DNA of 64,000 nucleotides from Cranoglanis bouderius (GCA_023630585.1 CM042539.1:7185755-7249754), one strand, 5' to 3'; counted from the stretch's first letter, positions 12,201-27,401 are shown. Notes: a model not told the origin generated them from the letters alone. Program-made: numbers and translations.

Positions 12201-15200
12201 TGTTTTATACTGTATATGTATACTCTGGCAGTGTTTATATTTTGGGGTTTACACACTGATCTTCATAATGTAAGGTTTATACTCTGTTACGCTCTGTGTT
12301 TTTACTCTTTGGTCTGTACTGCAGTTTTGTCTTCTATCTTTCGGCTCTGTGTGCTCTTCGGCTGTAATCTTTACAGTCTGCCTGGTCTCTTATCTTCAGC
12401 TGCAAGTTTGTAAATAATATAAATTGAGCGGCATCACAGATGTGTTTACTTCTCATCAGTTTCTATTGGAGCTGGAAAAACAAATGTAGTGCCATTGAAG
12501 ATTCGAAGTTATATGGCCTGTAATGGTTGTTTCAAACTTGTTGCTTGTTACTTGGCATCGATAGAGCAGCGTAATTGCTTGAAGGTGCTAGATCTAGAGC
12601 GAAATTAGTTATTATTACCACTACAGTACCCTCCACTAATATTGGCACCCTTGGTAAATATGATCAAAGAAGGCTGTGAAAAATTGTCTTTATTGTTTAA
12701 CCTTTTGATATTTTGTTAAAAAAATTCACAAAAATACTGTGCTCTCATGGATATCAGACAATTGCAAACACAACACGGGTGTGTCCAAACAAAAATCTTT
12801 GTTAAATATAGGTGTGCAACAATTTTTGGTACCCCTATGAATTCATATGAGAAAATATATTTGAAGTATATTCCCATTGATATTTTACATTTTTTAGTAC
12901 ACCTGGGTGACTAGGAACAGGAAATTGTTCAACCATGACTTGCTGTTTCATAGGGGTATAAATATGAGGTAACAAATAGGCCACATTCTCTTAGTCATTC
13001 ATACCAATGGGTAAGACCAGGGAATATAGCTGTGATGTGCGGCAAAAGGTTGTTGAGCTTCACAAAATGGGAAGTGGCTATAAGAAAATAGCACAAGTAT
13101 TGAAAATGCCCATTTCCACCATCAGGGCAATAATTAATAAGTTCCAGTCAACTGGAAATGTTCTAAATCAACCTGGAATTGGACGTTGCTTGGAGGGGTT
13201 TCAAGAAAAAAGCCTCTACTCTCATCAAAAAACAAACTCGAGCGTCTTCAGTTTGCCAGACACTACTGAAACTTCAAACGGGATCGGGTTCTATGGTCGG
13301 ATGAAACCAAAAGGTGGTTTTGGCGCACACAGCGAGGTAGCCATATGGAAAAGTACCTCATGCCCATGTTTAAATACCTGGACGTGGACATTTTGTTAGG
13401 ATACATGGCATCATGGACTCAAATCAAATATAAACAGATATTAAATGAAAACCTGACTGCCTCTGCCAGAAAGCTTAAAATGGGCCGTAGTTGGATCTTC
13501 CAGCAGGACAATGATCCAAAACATACATCAAAATGAACCCAAAATAATGGTTTACCGACCACAAAATTAAGGTCCTGCCATGGCCATCCCTGTCCCCTTA
13601 CTTGAAACCCATAGAAAACCTGTGGGGTGAACTGAAGAGGAGAGTCCACCAGCATGGACCTCGAAATTTGAAGGATCTGGAGAGATTCTGTATGGAGGAA
13701 TGGTCTCAGATCCCTTGCCATATATTCTCCAACCCCATCAGGCATTATAGGAGAAGACTCAGAGCTGTTGTCCTGGCAAAGGGAGGTAGCACAAAGTATT
13801 GACTAAAAGGGTGCTAATAGTTGTTGCACACCTACAGTATCTCACAAAAGTGAGTACACCCCTCACATTTTTGTAAATATTTTATTATATCTTTTCATGG
13901 GACAACACTGACGAAATGACGCTTTGCTACAATGTAAAATAGTGAGTGTACAGCTTGTATAACAGTGTAAATTTGCTGTCCCCTCAAAATAACTCAACAC
14001 ACAGCCATTTATGTCTAAACCGCTGGCAACAAAAGTGAATATACCCCTAAGTGAAAATGTCCAAATTGGGCCCAATTAGCCATTTTCCCTCCCCGGCGTT
14101 ATGTGACTCGTTAGTGTTACAAGGTCTCAGGTGTGAATGGGGAGCAGGTGTGTTAAGTTTGGTGTCATCGCTCTCACACTCTCTCATACTGGTCACTGGA
14201 AGTTCAACATGGCACCTCATGGCAAAGAACTCTCTGAGGATCTGAAAAAAAGAATTGTTGCTCTAAATAAAGATGGCCTAGGCTATAAGAAGAGTGCCAA
14301 CACCCTGAAACTGAGCTGCAGCACGGTGGCCAAGACCATACAGCGGTTTAACAGGACAGGTTCCACTCAGAACAGGCCTCGCCATGGTCGACCAAAGAAG
14401 TTGAGTGCACGTGCTCAGCATCATATCCAGAGGTTGGCTTTGCAGAATAGACGTATGAGTGCTGCCAGCATTGCTGCCGAGGTTGAAGGGGTGGGGGGGT
14501 CAGCCTGTCAGTGCTCAGACCATACGCCGCACACTGCATCAAATTGGTCTGCATGGCTGTCGTCCCAGAAGGAAGCCTCTTCTAAAGATGATGCACAAGA
14601 AAGCCCGCAAACAGTTTGCTGAAGACAAGCAGACTAAGGACATGGATTACTGGAACCATGTCCTGTAGTCTGATGAGACCAAGATGAACTTATTTGGTTC
14701 AGATGGTGTCAAGTGTGTGTGGCGGCAACCAGGTGAGGAGTACAAAGACAAGTGTGTCTTGCCTACAGTTAAGCATGGTGGTGGGAGTGTCATGGTCTGG
14801 GGCTGCATGAGTGCTGCCGGCACTGGGGAGCTAATGCCAACATGTACTGTGACATACTGAAGCAGAGCATGATCCCCTCCCTTCGGAAACTGGGCCGCAG
14901 GGTAGTATTCCAACATGATAACGACCCCAAACACACCTCCAAGACGACCACTGCCTTGCTAAAGAAGCTGAGGGTAAAGGTGATGGACTGGCCAAGCATG
15001 TCTCCAGACCTAAACCCTATTGAGCATCTGTGGGGCATTCTCAAATGGAAGGTGGAGGAGCGCAAGGTCTCTAACATCCACCAGCTCTGTGATGTCGTCA
15101 TGGGGGAGTGGAAGAGGACTCTAGTGGCAACCTGTGAAGCTCTGGTGAACTCCATGCCCAACAGGGTTAAGGCAGTGCTGGAAAATAATGGTGGCCACAC

Positions 15201-15479
15201 AGAATATTGACACTTTGGGCCCAATTTGGACATTTTCACTTAAGGGTGTACTTATTTTTGTTGCCAGCGATTTAGACATCAATGGCTGTGTGTTGAGTTA
15301 TTTTGAGGGGACAGCAAATTTACACTGTTATACAAGCTGTACTCTTACTACTTTACATTGTAGCAAAGTGTCATTTCTTCAGTGTTGTCCCATGAAAAGA
15401 TATAATAAAATATTTACAAAAATGTGAGGGGTGTACTCACTTTTGTGCGATACTGTGTGTATATATGTGTGTGTATATA

Positions 15480-15554
<75 letters not shown>

Positions 15555-17160
15555 TTTTTTTTTTTTTTTGATAAACCTGTGTTTTGTTTGCAATTGTTTG
15601 ATGAGAGCAGAGTATTTTTGTGATTTTTGTGATCAAAAGATCAAAAGGTTAAACAATAAAGACAATTTTTCACAGCCTTGGCACCAAGGGTGCCAATATT
15701 AGTGGAGGGCACTGTATGTAAATGTAACCCATTTTTAAGTCAGTGCGTTTAAACTACTGTCAGTGATAAGGTGGGAACAGATGGGGGTGTGTGGAAAATA
15801 GTTCTGCTGTAAACAATATGGAGTTTGAGCTGATGGGTTGTGAGAAACTTAATGTTAAAATTTCTTATTGGTGTGTTTGATGTTGGTTTTACTGCTCACG
15901 CATGCTTAAGCATTCTGGTATTTTTAATACGTTGTCTCACAGAGCTGATTAAATGCATCTTGCAGTTCCATATTGAACTTGAGTGAGTGTTGTAGAGCTT
16001 TTTAGTTATAGCAACGCAGCAGCCCATTTATCATGTGGGAGTGGGATTATGGGTCTTATCCCTTCATCCAAATAATTACAAATGGACTTTAAAAGCAAAA
16101 ATCGATCAAATGTCAGCTTTCTTACTGTTCGAGAATCGATTGAAATATTGGTCAAATGTATTACATGGTACTTTCTGGCCTTTAAATGGGAATGCCTCCA
16201 GGGCTTTTGGCTAGAATTTCATGTGTGTGTGGAATGTGGGACGGAGCCCTGAGTCCAAGCCTAGACTTGCCAAAGCCTTTGTGCTCTTGTCATATGTAAA
16301 CATGTACATGGGCGGGAATTGTTGTGATGAAGAGGCTTGTGTTTGTGTGTTTTCGCAAGCACATTGTGGCTGGCTTCACGTTTCATCGATGAAACAGGAA
16401 CATCATGGTGAGACGGAATGGACAAATGAAGCTGGTCTGGATGCACAGAATTTATCATGTTTACTGGGTCCCATGGACAATAAAACTGGGATAAATTTGT
16501 GAAACTAATAGCAAGAATTCAATTGCGCCAAATAAAAACAAGTGTGTGTGATCTGCCTGTAGATATCCAATCAGAAGCTGGCAATAACCGCATGTACTGT
16601 GCATGACAACAGAGCAGTACTATCACTATAGGTGAACAAGCACCGAATATTATCAAAAAGATGAGCACTTCATCTGAGCAAGTGAATGAGAGCAAAGGTT
16701 AAGTGGACATAAGATGTATGAAAGAATGTGCAAAAATGTGTCCTAAAAGTGGCGCTTGTCCATTTTTCCAACACGCTCTTATTGGAGTTGCTGTTTTTCT
16801 GTGGCGGACTGAATCTGAAATGGATTTTTATATAGTGCACAATGTTATTTTATACCGTATGTTATATATACTGTATACGTAGTGAAAAGGAAGTCTTGCT
16901 GTTCTAGGACGAGTTGAGGATGTTTACATGAATCCCGGGTTGCATGAAACCAAAGCTGAACCAAATCTGAACCATACAGGCGCAGGTATTTTAGTGACAA
17001 CGATGTGTGTAAATGAGGGAGCATTTTATTTTATTTGAGCGTTTGTGTCTAAATGAAGTCTGTGCTAGGTATTTCACAAGCTGCGAGTTAGCTTTCACAA
17101 GTTAGCTTTCTGCAAACATTGTTTTTGTGCAGTCATAAAACGTGAGTGACTCTTGCAGTG

Positions 17161-17215
<55 letters not shown>

Positions 17216-20200
17216 TGTGTGTGTGTGTGCTTGCATGCAGTCATGAAAGGGTGAGACTGTTGCAGTGCTGTGTGTATGTGTGTAGGGTTATAACGTGTTG
17301 CCATGTTTGTGAGGACCGAGGTGGGCTATGTTACAGAGTGAGGTGGTTAAACATGTGCTCGGGCTTTAGGGGCAGAGGTTTGGCCGCTTTCCAACTTCGC
17401 AGATGGCCACAATGCTCTCTCTTTCATTCTCTCTCTCTTTTTTTTAAAAATGTTTTCACACTTTCTCTCTGCATTCTTTGCACTGTTTCACTACTATCAC
17501 TCCATCCCCAATCAGTCTCACTCTCCCACTCTTGTTCTTCTCAAACAGGCACGTTTTTGTGAAAGAAGGCGTCTTCTCACATGTGGGGGTTGTTTCAAAT
17601 TATTCAGATTTCCACGAAGAGGGTGAGAGTGTACGCTAAACCGAAGCTTTCTGTGTCATCGTGCCAGTGCGAAGCTCGGACGCGTCCACCGGGATGGAAC
17701 TGATGTTGCCGGTTTGCTCTGAGGAATGCAGAATGCGATGATGTTAAAGGCCTTTGCTCACGAAAATGACGCGATTTTAATCGTTCATTGGGTTGTTCAA
17801 TGATATCCGTCACAAAAAAAGCAGATATCTGGTGGGAAAAGAACAATAATTTCATGTCTCAGATTCTCAAAATGGCACCAAAGAGTATTTAATGTTAGAA
17901 AGTTAAAGAAAAAAATATCATTGATGAGTAACACGTGATCTGTGTTAATCCTTGTCATACAATGATCGTTCATTTTGGAAGCGGATAAAGTAGGCAACTT
18001 GGCGATCCTAATATTTACTAAAAAAATACTCTTAATTATCAATAAAGCGATTGCCGTAGGCTACAAATGAATTAATGAAGGCAGCAGGTGGCTTAAATAA
18101 ATTCCTCATGAAGTGATGGCAAGTGAGAATTAAAAAGAGGTCAGCTATATTATGCACACGGCAAAACGAATGAAGTAAAACCTTGACAGTGTTACCAGAA
18201 ATGAAGCACTGAGATATTTGGAAACAGTCCACTGAAATATGAAGTACCAGCATATTAACGTTACACCATAAAACAAACAAACAAAACAAAACACATTTTG
18301 ACACAAAGGATTTTTGAGGAGTTACGAACGATGGACAAGTAGGATTAAAGTTTTGAAGCTCATGTAACTGGAACGTAGCTAGTAATCTAGTCAGTTTTTT
18401 TTTTAATAGAAGAATGTTGTTATTTTTTAACCGTCATTCAAACCATATTTCTGTGAAACTGTGACACCATAACAAGCAATCTCTGTAGTTATGTTCTGGC
18501 TTGGAAAGGGCCATTAATCTTTTATCTTTATTAGCTAGCTAGCCCTAGGTTGAGACAAATTTAGCTATCGAACATAATAACCTATGACTAATATGATGTT
18601 AATGTTTTGTCACTTGTAAGTTTTTGATCGTTTCCATAAATGCAGTATTTCTTAAAAAAAAAAAAAAAAAAAAGTTCAGTTCTGGCAATATTGTGTGTGT
18701 GTGTGTGTGTTGGGGGATCATGTCAAAAACATTTTATTATTTCTTACATTTGACCATTTCACCAGCATGTTGGCCAAAAAAAATGTTGGGATGCAGCTTA
18801 TTTGAGTTATAAGACATATCGAATTGACCCGCCTGAGATTAAGTGATGATGTAACAGGTTTGACGAAAAGGGGCATGGCAACAAATGCCAATCAATGGTG
18901 TTGTTGTTTATTTGTGTTCTCACTAAATGTTTTTTTCCCCCTCTTGTTGTTGTGATTCTCTGTACCACCATAAATACTAACTAGAAAAAAAGAAAGGAAA
19001 AGATGATGTCTCATTTGGAGATGCTGCTGTATTTAGAGCAGGCTCTCAGCTGGACTCTTGATAGATTTCCGCTATTAGTCATATGGACACTCCGGTCGAT
19101 CAGTGTGATGTCAGCTCACTCAGTGAGTTTACAGTGCTGGTGCTGGTGCTCTGGTGGAGCTGGTTTGTGTCGTCACGTGCCCTGAAAACATCCTGCTGTG
19201 TCTGATTAGAGTCAGTAACAGTTTCAGATGTTGTGCTCTTGAATCATAGTTTTTAGCAAGACGATACTTCCTGCAGCCTCCCTTTCAGCATACATAAAGT
19301 TTATAGGTGAAAACTCATTGTATTTTGTAATTCTAGCAGATGATTGTGACCTCGGTGTGTGTGTTTTGAAATATAAAAGAGGCATGAGTCCATTCATCAT
19401 ACAGGGATCAGAGTTAAATGGATTTGATTATTGTTGATTTGACATGATCCAGGAATTTTCCGTTCTTTGAAGCCGTCGTCGAACTTGTTGCCAAGACTGC
19501 AAGCTCAAACGTGCTCAGGAGATTAGATCACACAATTTGACGTGACCACTTATGCCACAGAGTGTCTATCAATTGTACATTTTTCGTGCCGCAAGTGGCA
19601 GAATCCTGGTGGTTGCAATCTGATTGGTTAACCAGCCTCCAACAAGAAAACAAAATTTTAAACACCGTGACACATTCACGGTGCCTTATTTATCAATCTT
19701 AACTAAAGCTGTGTGTAAATGTTCTTGTAGGCCACACCGAATGAACAATTCCTGCCAGATTTGCTGATTTTCTTCATACCTGTGCGCATATGTTGATAAA
19801 TGGCAATCATCCGTAAATTACTGTGCACTTTCATGGCACAACTGATTTACATTTTGTGATGCCCACAAGTTTTTTTTTTTTTTTTTTAAGGCAAAAAGAG
19901 CCTAAAACCATTAAACAGTGAAAGAGTGCCTCCAAAGAGTGCCTTGCTGTAAATCTTCCAGCAATGCAACTCGGCCATTGCAACACATCAGTTACCGTAC
20001 CGTTACTTTTGTCGTAGTTGAATGGCTAGTCTTATTTGTCTTAATTTATGGCTTTGTTTTGGATTCTTTTCTTTCAAGTTGTTATTATGAACGACCGAAT
20101 GTCACAAAAGGTTCATTCAGTTGGTGTGTGCAAATGACATAATAAGTGATTCAACCTTGACAGCGTAATGCGTATATAAAATCGCAGTAACTCATCACCA

Positions 20201-23200
20201 ATTATAGGATTTAAAGCCTTTAGCGAGTGTCCTAATGTGGACATTCAAACTCAGGAGCTCTCTTTGGTTACAAACATTTTTCCCAACCAACTGGATTTTC
20301 AAATCACATTTCTGCGAAACAATTATGACTAAATTTCTTTGTATTCTGATTCATTGACCCATTGGGCGCAAATTATAGTCAGTGGAATAAAAATTATAAA
20401 ACAGGCTGATGCATTACAGGAAAAGTCTGCGGTTGGTTGTCTGTCATGTCAGTAAAATTGCCTCTTACTGTCAAAGTTGACGCTTCTTGGCCATGTTTAG
20501 CACCAAAATACCAGAAGCCTGTTTTGTGAGACTGCACACTGCACTAAATCACTTCATTTTCACCCTCTGAAATTGTTATTGCAAGAATTGATGATATTGT
20601 GCTCACGTTTTGGTTAATTTGTGGAAAAACATGCCTGTGATTTAATGTTTAAGTAGGTGGAGTTCAAAAGTTTGTGCTATGCAGAAATATTTTTAATTAT
20701 AGTGTAATTTGTCTGATATTTTGTACAGTTTTCTGGCCACAAGCTTCAGAATCTCATTGTGGGGAAAAAAAAACATTTCTCTGAGCAAGATATAGTTATT
20801 GGATGAAATAACTGTGTTTCAAATCATAAACAGTGTTTTGTCGAAAATGTTAGTGGGGAGTAAATGAGTGCTGATGGACGACATGAAAATGCCTGATTGG
20901 TGAGTTGCAATGTCAGTCAGACGATTTCTTTTCAAGAAAGTAGGCAGGTTCTGGCGATGTTTTGGGATAAAAAGGACCAGGCACTCAAGCATAAGCAACA
21001 AAAACGTATTGATTTTTATTAAGACATGCTGTCAGGTCCATAAATATTTGGACATTGACAAAGTTATTTTTATTTTAGCTGTCTACCATAGTATATTGGA
21101 GTTGAAATAAAATAATGACCTTCAGGTTTAATTTACATCGAAATTGGGTGAACGGTAAAAGTAATTGGACAAACTAACACAAACATAAATTAAATTGTCA
21201 TTTTAGATGCAATCCTGAAGTCTGGAAGTCATAGACATCACCAGACGCTGGGTTTCTTCCCGGGTGATGCTCTGCCAGGCGTTCAGATCAGGCAATTGAC
21301 CTGGCCATCACAGATTATTCCACTTCTTCATCTTAAAAAAGTCTTGGGTTGCTTTCATATATGTTTCGGGTCATTGTCCATCTGCACTGTGAAGCACCGG
21401 CCAATGAGTTTTGAATCATTTGGCTGATTAGCCCTGTATGTTTCAGTATTCATCCTGCTGACAAAAGTCACATCATCAGTAAATACAAGGGAACCAGTTC
21501 CATTGGCAGCCGTACACGCATACGCCATATGATGAGGTGCTATGCTTCGGACCACGAGCGGTTCCTTCCCTTCTCCATACTCTTCACTTCCCATCATTCT
21601 GGTACAAGTTGATCTTTGTCTCATCTGTCCATTGGATGCTGTTCCAGAACTGTACAGGCTTTTTCTAATCTGGTCTTCTTGTTTTTGAGGCTTACCTATT
21701 GTTTATATCTTGTGGTAAAGCTTGTTGACTTTGGCGTGTGTAAATCTTGTACACATTTTGCTACATATACAAATAAAGGCTCCATGTTTTGCTCCCAGGC
21801 AACAATTTTACCCCTTTTGGAATGATCAGCTTGAGTAAATCTGGCTTGAAGAGGTAACGGTGGCCTTATAACACTTGTTTGAGAAAATGGTTGTGGTATA
21901 AATTACAGTGAAGCATCCAACTTCATTTAAGATGCATCAGGAAATACATTTAGTTCATTAATAACCTTCACTGAATTACCATCACAATAGTACTTTAGTG
22001 TTTTGTAATAGTAGGTCGTCAGTGTTATGAATTCCACGTTGCACCCCTGGTACACGTGTAGCTCTACACCGTCTGCCTCAGTGTGTTCATTCTTCTTGTT
22101 TCTATCGTTAGCGTTATCTTGTGTAAACTGAAATCCAAAACCAGCCTGTATCATGGTATTGGTAGGAAGTCTGAAATGTGAGTGATTAGCTGTCGGCTGT
22201 GCTGCGAGTGTTCGTTGGAGGCCTCCTCGCTCGTGTTTGGAGACTGTTTCTTCTTGAATTTGTTTATCTTCAGTGAGGCGATAAGGGTTTCATGCAGAGC
22301 CGTTGGATTGACGTAGTTTCAGGATGTGGTAAGAATGCTGAATGAGCTGTTCAGTGTTTCATAAGTTGTTGTTTTGTACGTGTGTGTGCGTGTGCATGCA
22401 ACCTCTATTTCTAAGCCCGATACTCGCTAATGTCCCTGATATTAGTGTGGTTTTATTTATTTATTTTTTTGTATTTATTCATTTTTGTAGTATCAGATAT
22501 TATGTACCTTTTTATAACTTGCTTTGTGTTCTGAACATTTTCATTTGCTTCATGCATGCTGTGAATTTTGCATTTGTTTAGATTTTTTTAATGCACAACG
22601 CAAATGATGACCTACTTCATCATACACAGCCCGTACATAATATTTTTCTATGTACAATACGTTACACATGTGTAAATAATCCTGACAGTCAGTAGGCTTA
22701 TGACTTGAGACAGTTGCGTATAGGGATGGGCATTTCGGACAATAGTATTATTTGAATTTTCTCAAAGCATTATGGGAATATTATTTCAATATTCAATTTT
22801 CCACCCACACATGCACGCAAAATGCGTGTATGACACAAAACATTATGCCTTTTTTTTGGCTGGTGTGTGTGTTTTGGCTGTGTGCTAGATACAATAAAGT
22901 ACACTGAGTGACAGTTTAAACTTGTTACAACTGGCTCTCTCCATCACGTTTCACAATAAAACTTCCACTTTGCGCATTTTCGGCCATATCACACCACTAT
23001 GTCGTTGATGATTTGCCAATAACCGCATGCTCTGAAGTGTTTTATTCATCTTCCTGATCGGTCAGAAGGTGTTCATTTTCTACAGTAGTGCAGCTGCAAA
23101 TTGACCGTTTCTTTGGTAACATGCAGTGTTAAAAATTGCAGTGTCTTCAACTTAAGTCTCAAATGTGAAAGCAGAGCGGTTAGTGAGGGAACGAGCGTTT

Positions 23201-26200
23201 TAAAGTGGACCTAACCTGTATCGTGGACATTCCACAAAATTAAATATCTCTATAAAATATATGATGTCGTACTTTAATGAATAAAAATTGTAACTGTTGG
23301 CAAATTGCTGTGGTATAAGAGGACTACAACACTCCAGGATGTGCTGTTAAAGGAAAATATTCAACTTCAGGTAACAGTAACTCCGCTTCATAACACAGTG
23401 TTGATTTTATTCCTACAACAGCATGACCCGGTGTGTTTTATTCCTCACTATAAACTGTACTATAATTTTTTTTTATATTCAACAATTTGGAAATATGAAC
23501 TCCTCCCCTAGTTGTGTATCTTGTTTTCTCAGCAGTATTCTGCTTATGTTCTTATTCTGATGCATCAACAATGCCTTAAAAGGATAAAAGGAGTTTTGTT
23601 CTTGCAAACCTGCAAAATATTAATTGATTTAAAGATCCATGTGACCTGAAAAGCCCAGAACAGTTTATATGCAGTTTTTCTTACACGGAACATTTGCAGG
23701 AATTTGCGCAGTATTATGGTTCCAGCTTCTTCTGTACGTCATCATTATCTCGTGCTTTGCTGCATCACTCCTATTGCTCCACCGTTGCTTATTTCCCAAT
23801 CATACACTGCATGTTCATACATACGTACAACAGTCAGTGAGTATTTTCAGCTGACCTTCATAGTGCCATGGTGAAATGTGTAACCGAACACAATGTGAAT
23901 TTAAGTGTTGAATGAAGTAAAATCACATGTAATATCACACTTTTAATATGAAACTGTGTATAAAATTTAGTTTGCTCAGGGTCAGGGAACACGTGCCGAC
24001 TAGTGACCGCAGGTTTCCCTGACCTTTTTTGATGGTAGCGCTGGATGATGTTACGATATTGTAAGTTATTCATTCATGATGCTTTGGTGTGATTTGGACA
24101 GTGTGTATGTCTGTTTGTTTACTGCTTCTCATTGCGCTTCTTCTTCATATAATTACATAATTGCTCACAGTGCATAAATGCTTCGTATATTTTGCTTTGT
24201 CAAAAAAAAAGCAGACTATATGAGAAAAAAGGGATTGCTTTGCTGTGTGGAATAATGAAATGAATTAAAAATACACATCAGTACATTACTTCTTATTGAA
24301 TGTTCACTAACATATATTAAACATATTTTTAAAAACACTGATTAAATATTAATTACATGGAAAGCTCATTAAACAATAGCAAAGGCAAAAAATCTAACCG
24401 TTTCAGTTCATTTCTGAAAATTTTGCAAAACCAGATTATTTATTTAACTGATGGTGAACTAGGCCACACCTCTTCTCTAATTTCATTGGCTGCCACACTT
24501 AACACATCAATCTTAACTAACTATGTAAATTAGTAAGCTAGCAAAATGTAGGCTACAGAGTTTCAGACCGTAACATTATTCAATTTCTTACAGTAGAATG
24601 TGAGTCATTGACTTTTCTTTAAACTTTAATATTTATGACCAAGCCATGTGCCATATTCTGAGCTTAAAGACCTGAAAACCTGAAATGAAAATTTTTTTTT
24701 TAACCTTTTCAGTTCATGTCTCTGTTTATACTGTGCACGATTAATCAATATCAATCACTTACAAGAGAAAATCCCTGTGTCCTTAACTTTTTCCATCACC
24801 ACCCAATGTGAAATTTACACAAAATACAATGTGCAATAATAATAATAATAATAATAATAATAATTATTATTATTATTATTATTTTATTTTTTTTTTCATT
24901 ATTTTCTGTTTTACACATCTTTTAATGTCATTTGTTTTATGCTGAAAAATTATCCACATTGAAAGTTCTAGAAAAAATTCCGTAATGTAACTTTTTATTA
25001 AAGGATGTTAATGTATTAACGATAAAACCATTTTTATGCTAATGCTCAGATTTAAGAAATCTAAAATAAGACTTTATTTCTATATTAAACAGTGGCTTAT
25101 TTTGGAGTAAGGATGTGAGAATAGATAGAATTTTAGAACTTTAGGATATCTGTAGCTTATTTTAAACGTAACATATTTAAACGCAACATTTGCCCCAAAT
25201 ATTCAGCAAAACGTTTCAAAAGGTCTGGAACTCGTATTTGCACCCTGTTCTGTGTGTCTCCTTTCCACAGTATGGTGCTAAACTGTATTTACTGTATGTA
25301 CATTTTTAATTTATAAAGTTTATTTTTATTACACCGACGCAGTAGGTTTGCGCGAGGGACTGCTCAGCTCCAATAGCCGTGCTGTAAAAGTCTCGTCTGG
25401 TTTATGGCCCGGCTCTTACAGGAATGTACAGTGCAGTCATCATGCAGCGTCTCACAGCGGCATGCTATAACTCATAAAGGAGCTCTGAATTTATGAACCC
25501 GAGCACTGTTCCTTTAATCCCAGTCAGTCTGAGAGTGAACGGGAATTGGCAAGGCTTCCTCTTTTGCTTGCTCTTTTTTTTTTTCACGTGCCTGCAGTTG
25601 ATAGTATGAGGAAGAATGAAGTGCTGATAAACTGACCGTTATTGCGCTGAGGGGAAAGAAAACAGAAACGGTCTGTACGTGTGTGAAGGAAGGGACATGA
25701 CCCCCTCTGAGCGAGGCGACCTCGGTATGGCACTGCGACACTTCACTCTGAAGAAGTGAGTGTAACATCCTGGAGACCTGAGAGGGGAGGGGTGTGGGGT
25801 GGTGTACAAAAAACAAAACGAAAAACAAAACACATAGACATCTGTGATGAAGTTTGTAGAAAGGAAGTTGCTCTGTATTCTGGCAGAATTTCACCCCCAG
25901 ACATTTGAGTTTTTTGTTTTTTTTAATCTTTGAGGCGTGATTAGACAGGAGCTCTGAGGTCATGACCTTAGCAACGGATATGGCAGATAAAGTCTATTTT
26001 TAAAAATAATTGTTGGGGGGGGGGGGGGGGGCAGGTTGGAATCGGCATTGCTATGACCTTCATAGAGTTAATAATTTTTCAGCAGTTTGAAAGATTTGCA
26101 ATTGTACTTTAACTTGTAGTTTTAACTTTGATTTTTTTTTTCAGTCATTGCTACCTTTATTGCACTTAATAATTCATTTATTAGAAATTTCAATAAATAT

Positions 26201-27359
26201 TCCTAGAAACTGTTAAAGTCAAGGAAGCCCATTTTGCACCAGAAGTAAGCAACTGCTCCATGACTCTTTATTTTCACATTGGACCCTGTGCACGCCTAGA
26301 GAAAAATTCTGGTGAGGAAGTACACAGCTAAAGTATCCCCCCAACCCCCCACCCCCCAGTTGTATTTTAGGCCTCAAGTTAAAACTAAAACCCTTTTGGT
26401 TTGATTTAAAACCATTCCTTTTACACTCTGTAATAATGAAACACCTCATGAATGAATGCCTCGATACCACAGCACTGTTCAATTATTCCTTCTGATTGCA
26501 CAGAACGTTTGATTAATTTTCTATAACAGCAGCTCTGACTGTAATCACAGGTTTATATAGTCATACTCATTCTAATACGTTATTGTTTCTATAGTAACAG
26601 CGAATTCACAGCGACTTCTGTAGCAGATGTTCCAGATATCTAAGAATAATAATAAGCAGATTTTAAAAATGTTTTATTTAATAAATAAAAATGTTATATG
26701 GAAGGAGTCTCCAGTATCAGCGCTTTGCAACAGTCAGACGTAAAGCTGTAACTTTCCGTTTTCCTTCATCAGAAGTCAGAAGACGTTTTGTTTTTTGGTT
26801 TCATGGTAACAAGCGACTTTTTTTTGTCTGGGTAACATCAACAGCAAGTGCAGCAATGACTGTTGCTACATAGCCGCTACAATTTAAGTAATAACTTGTT
26901 TCATGGATGCTCCACAACAATAAATGTAACTGTAAATGGATAAAAGTATGTCGTATTGTTCTTAACCCCACATCATTACACCACCCTGTCTTTGATTATT
27001 TTCCTGTAACAAGAATTCACCAAGTGTTTTATTCCTTAATTAACAGCCCTATCATGTACAGAGGATCATGATGTGAAATTGCAGTGGGTGTGGCCAGTGA
27101 CACAGCTGCAGTCCGTCCCCAAGATAACGCTCATGATTGGCTTATTGAACAACGCGCAGATAACTTGTGACTGATAAACAATCATAACGGAAGTGTAACT
27201 CCTCTGATGACTTTCCTCCCTTATCCTGGGGGACACGTGGTCACATGCAACATCTTCACATTTCCTGTGTTTGGTTTGGGAATTAGCAGTTGCGTGCTTC
27301 ATCTCTCGATCCTCAAACCACAGGACTCTCGCCCACCCACGTCTCCAGCAGCCCCCTCC

Positions 27360-27401
<42 letters not shown>

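Larger units (their letters stand above)
12624..15714 (+). mobile_element. Outer Tc1-like transposon, split by a second Tc1 element
   Basis: The left end CAGTACCCTCCACTAATATT (12624) and the inverted right end at 15714 flank the element, with TA on both sides (12622-12623 and 15715-15716). The inverted repeats extend about 200 bp. Removing the inner element (13835-15455) and the adjoining TA microsatellite leaves roughly 1.4 kb, a typical Tc1 length. The transposase remnant is at 13007-13802. Confidence 0.92.
21861..26470. other. Intron 1 segment, mostly unique AT-rich DNA
   Basis: Contains repeat-family copy D (23030-23480), an AAT/ATT palindromic microsatellite (24835-24892) and a G-run (26014-26031). 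No exon or RNA gene was recognised. Confidence 0.55.

Noticed and set aside
15379..15702. Open frames in both directions near the inner Tc1 end
   Set aside because: They run through the transposon terminal repeat and the TA microsatellite.
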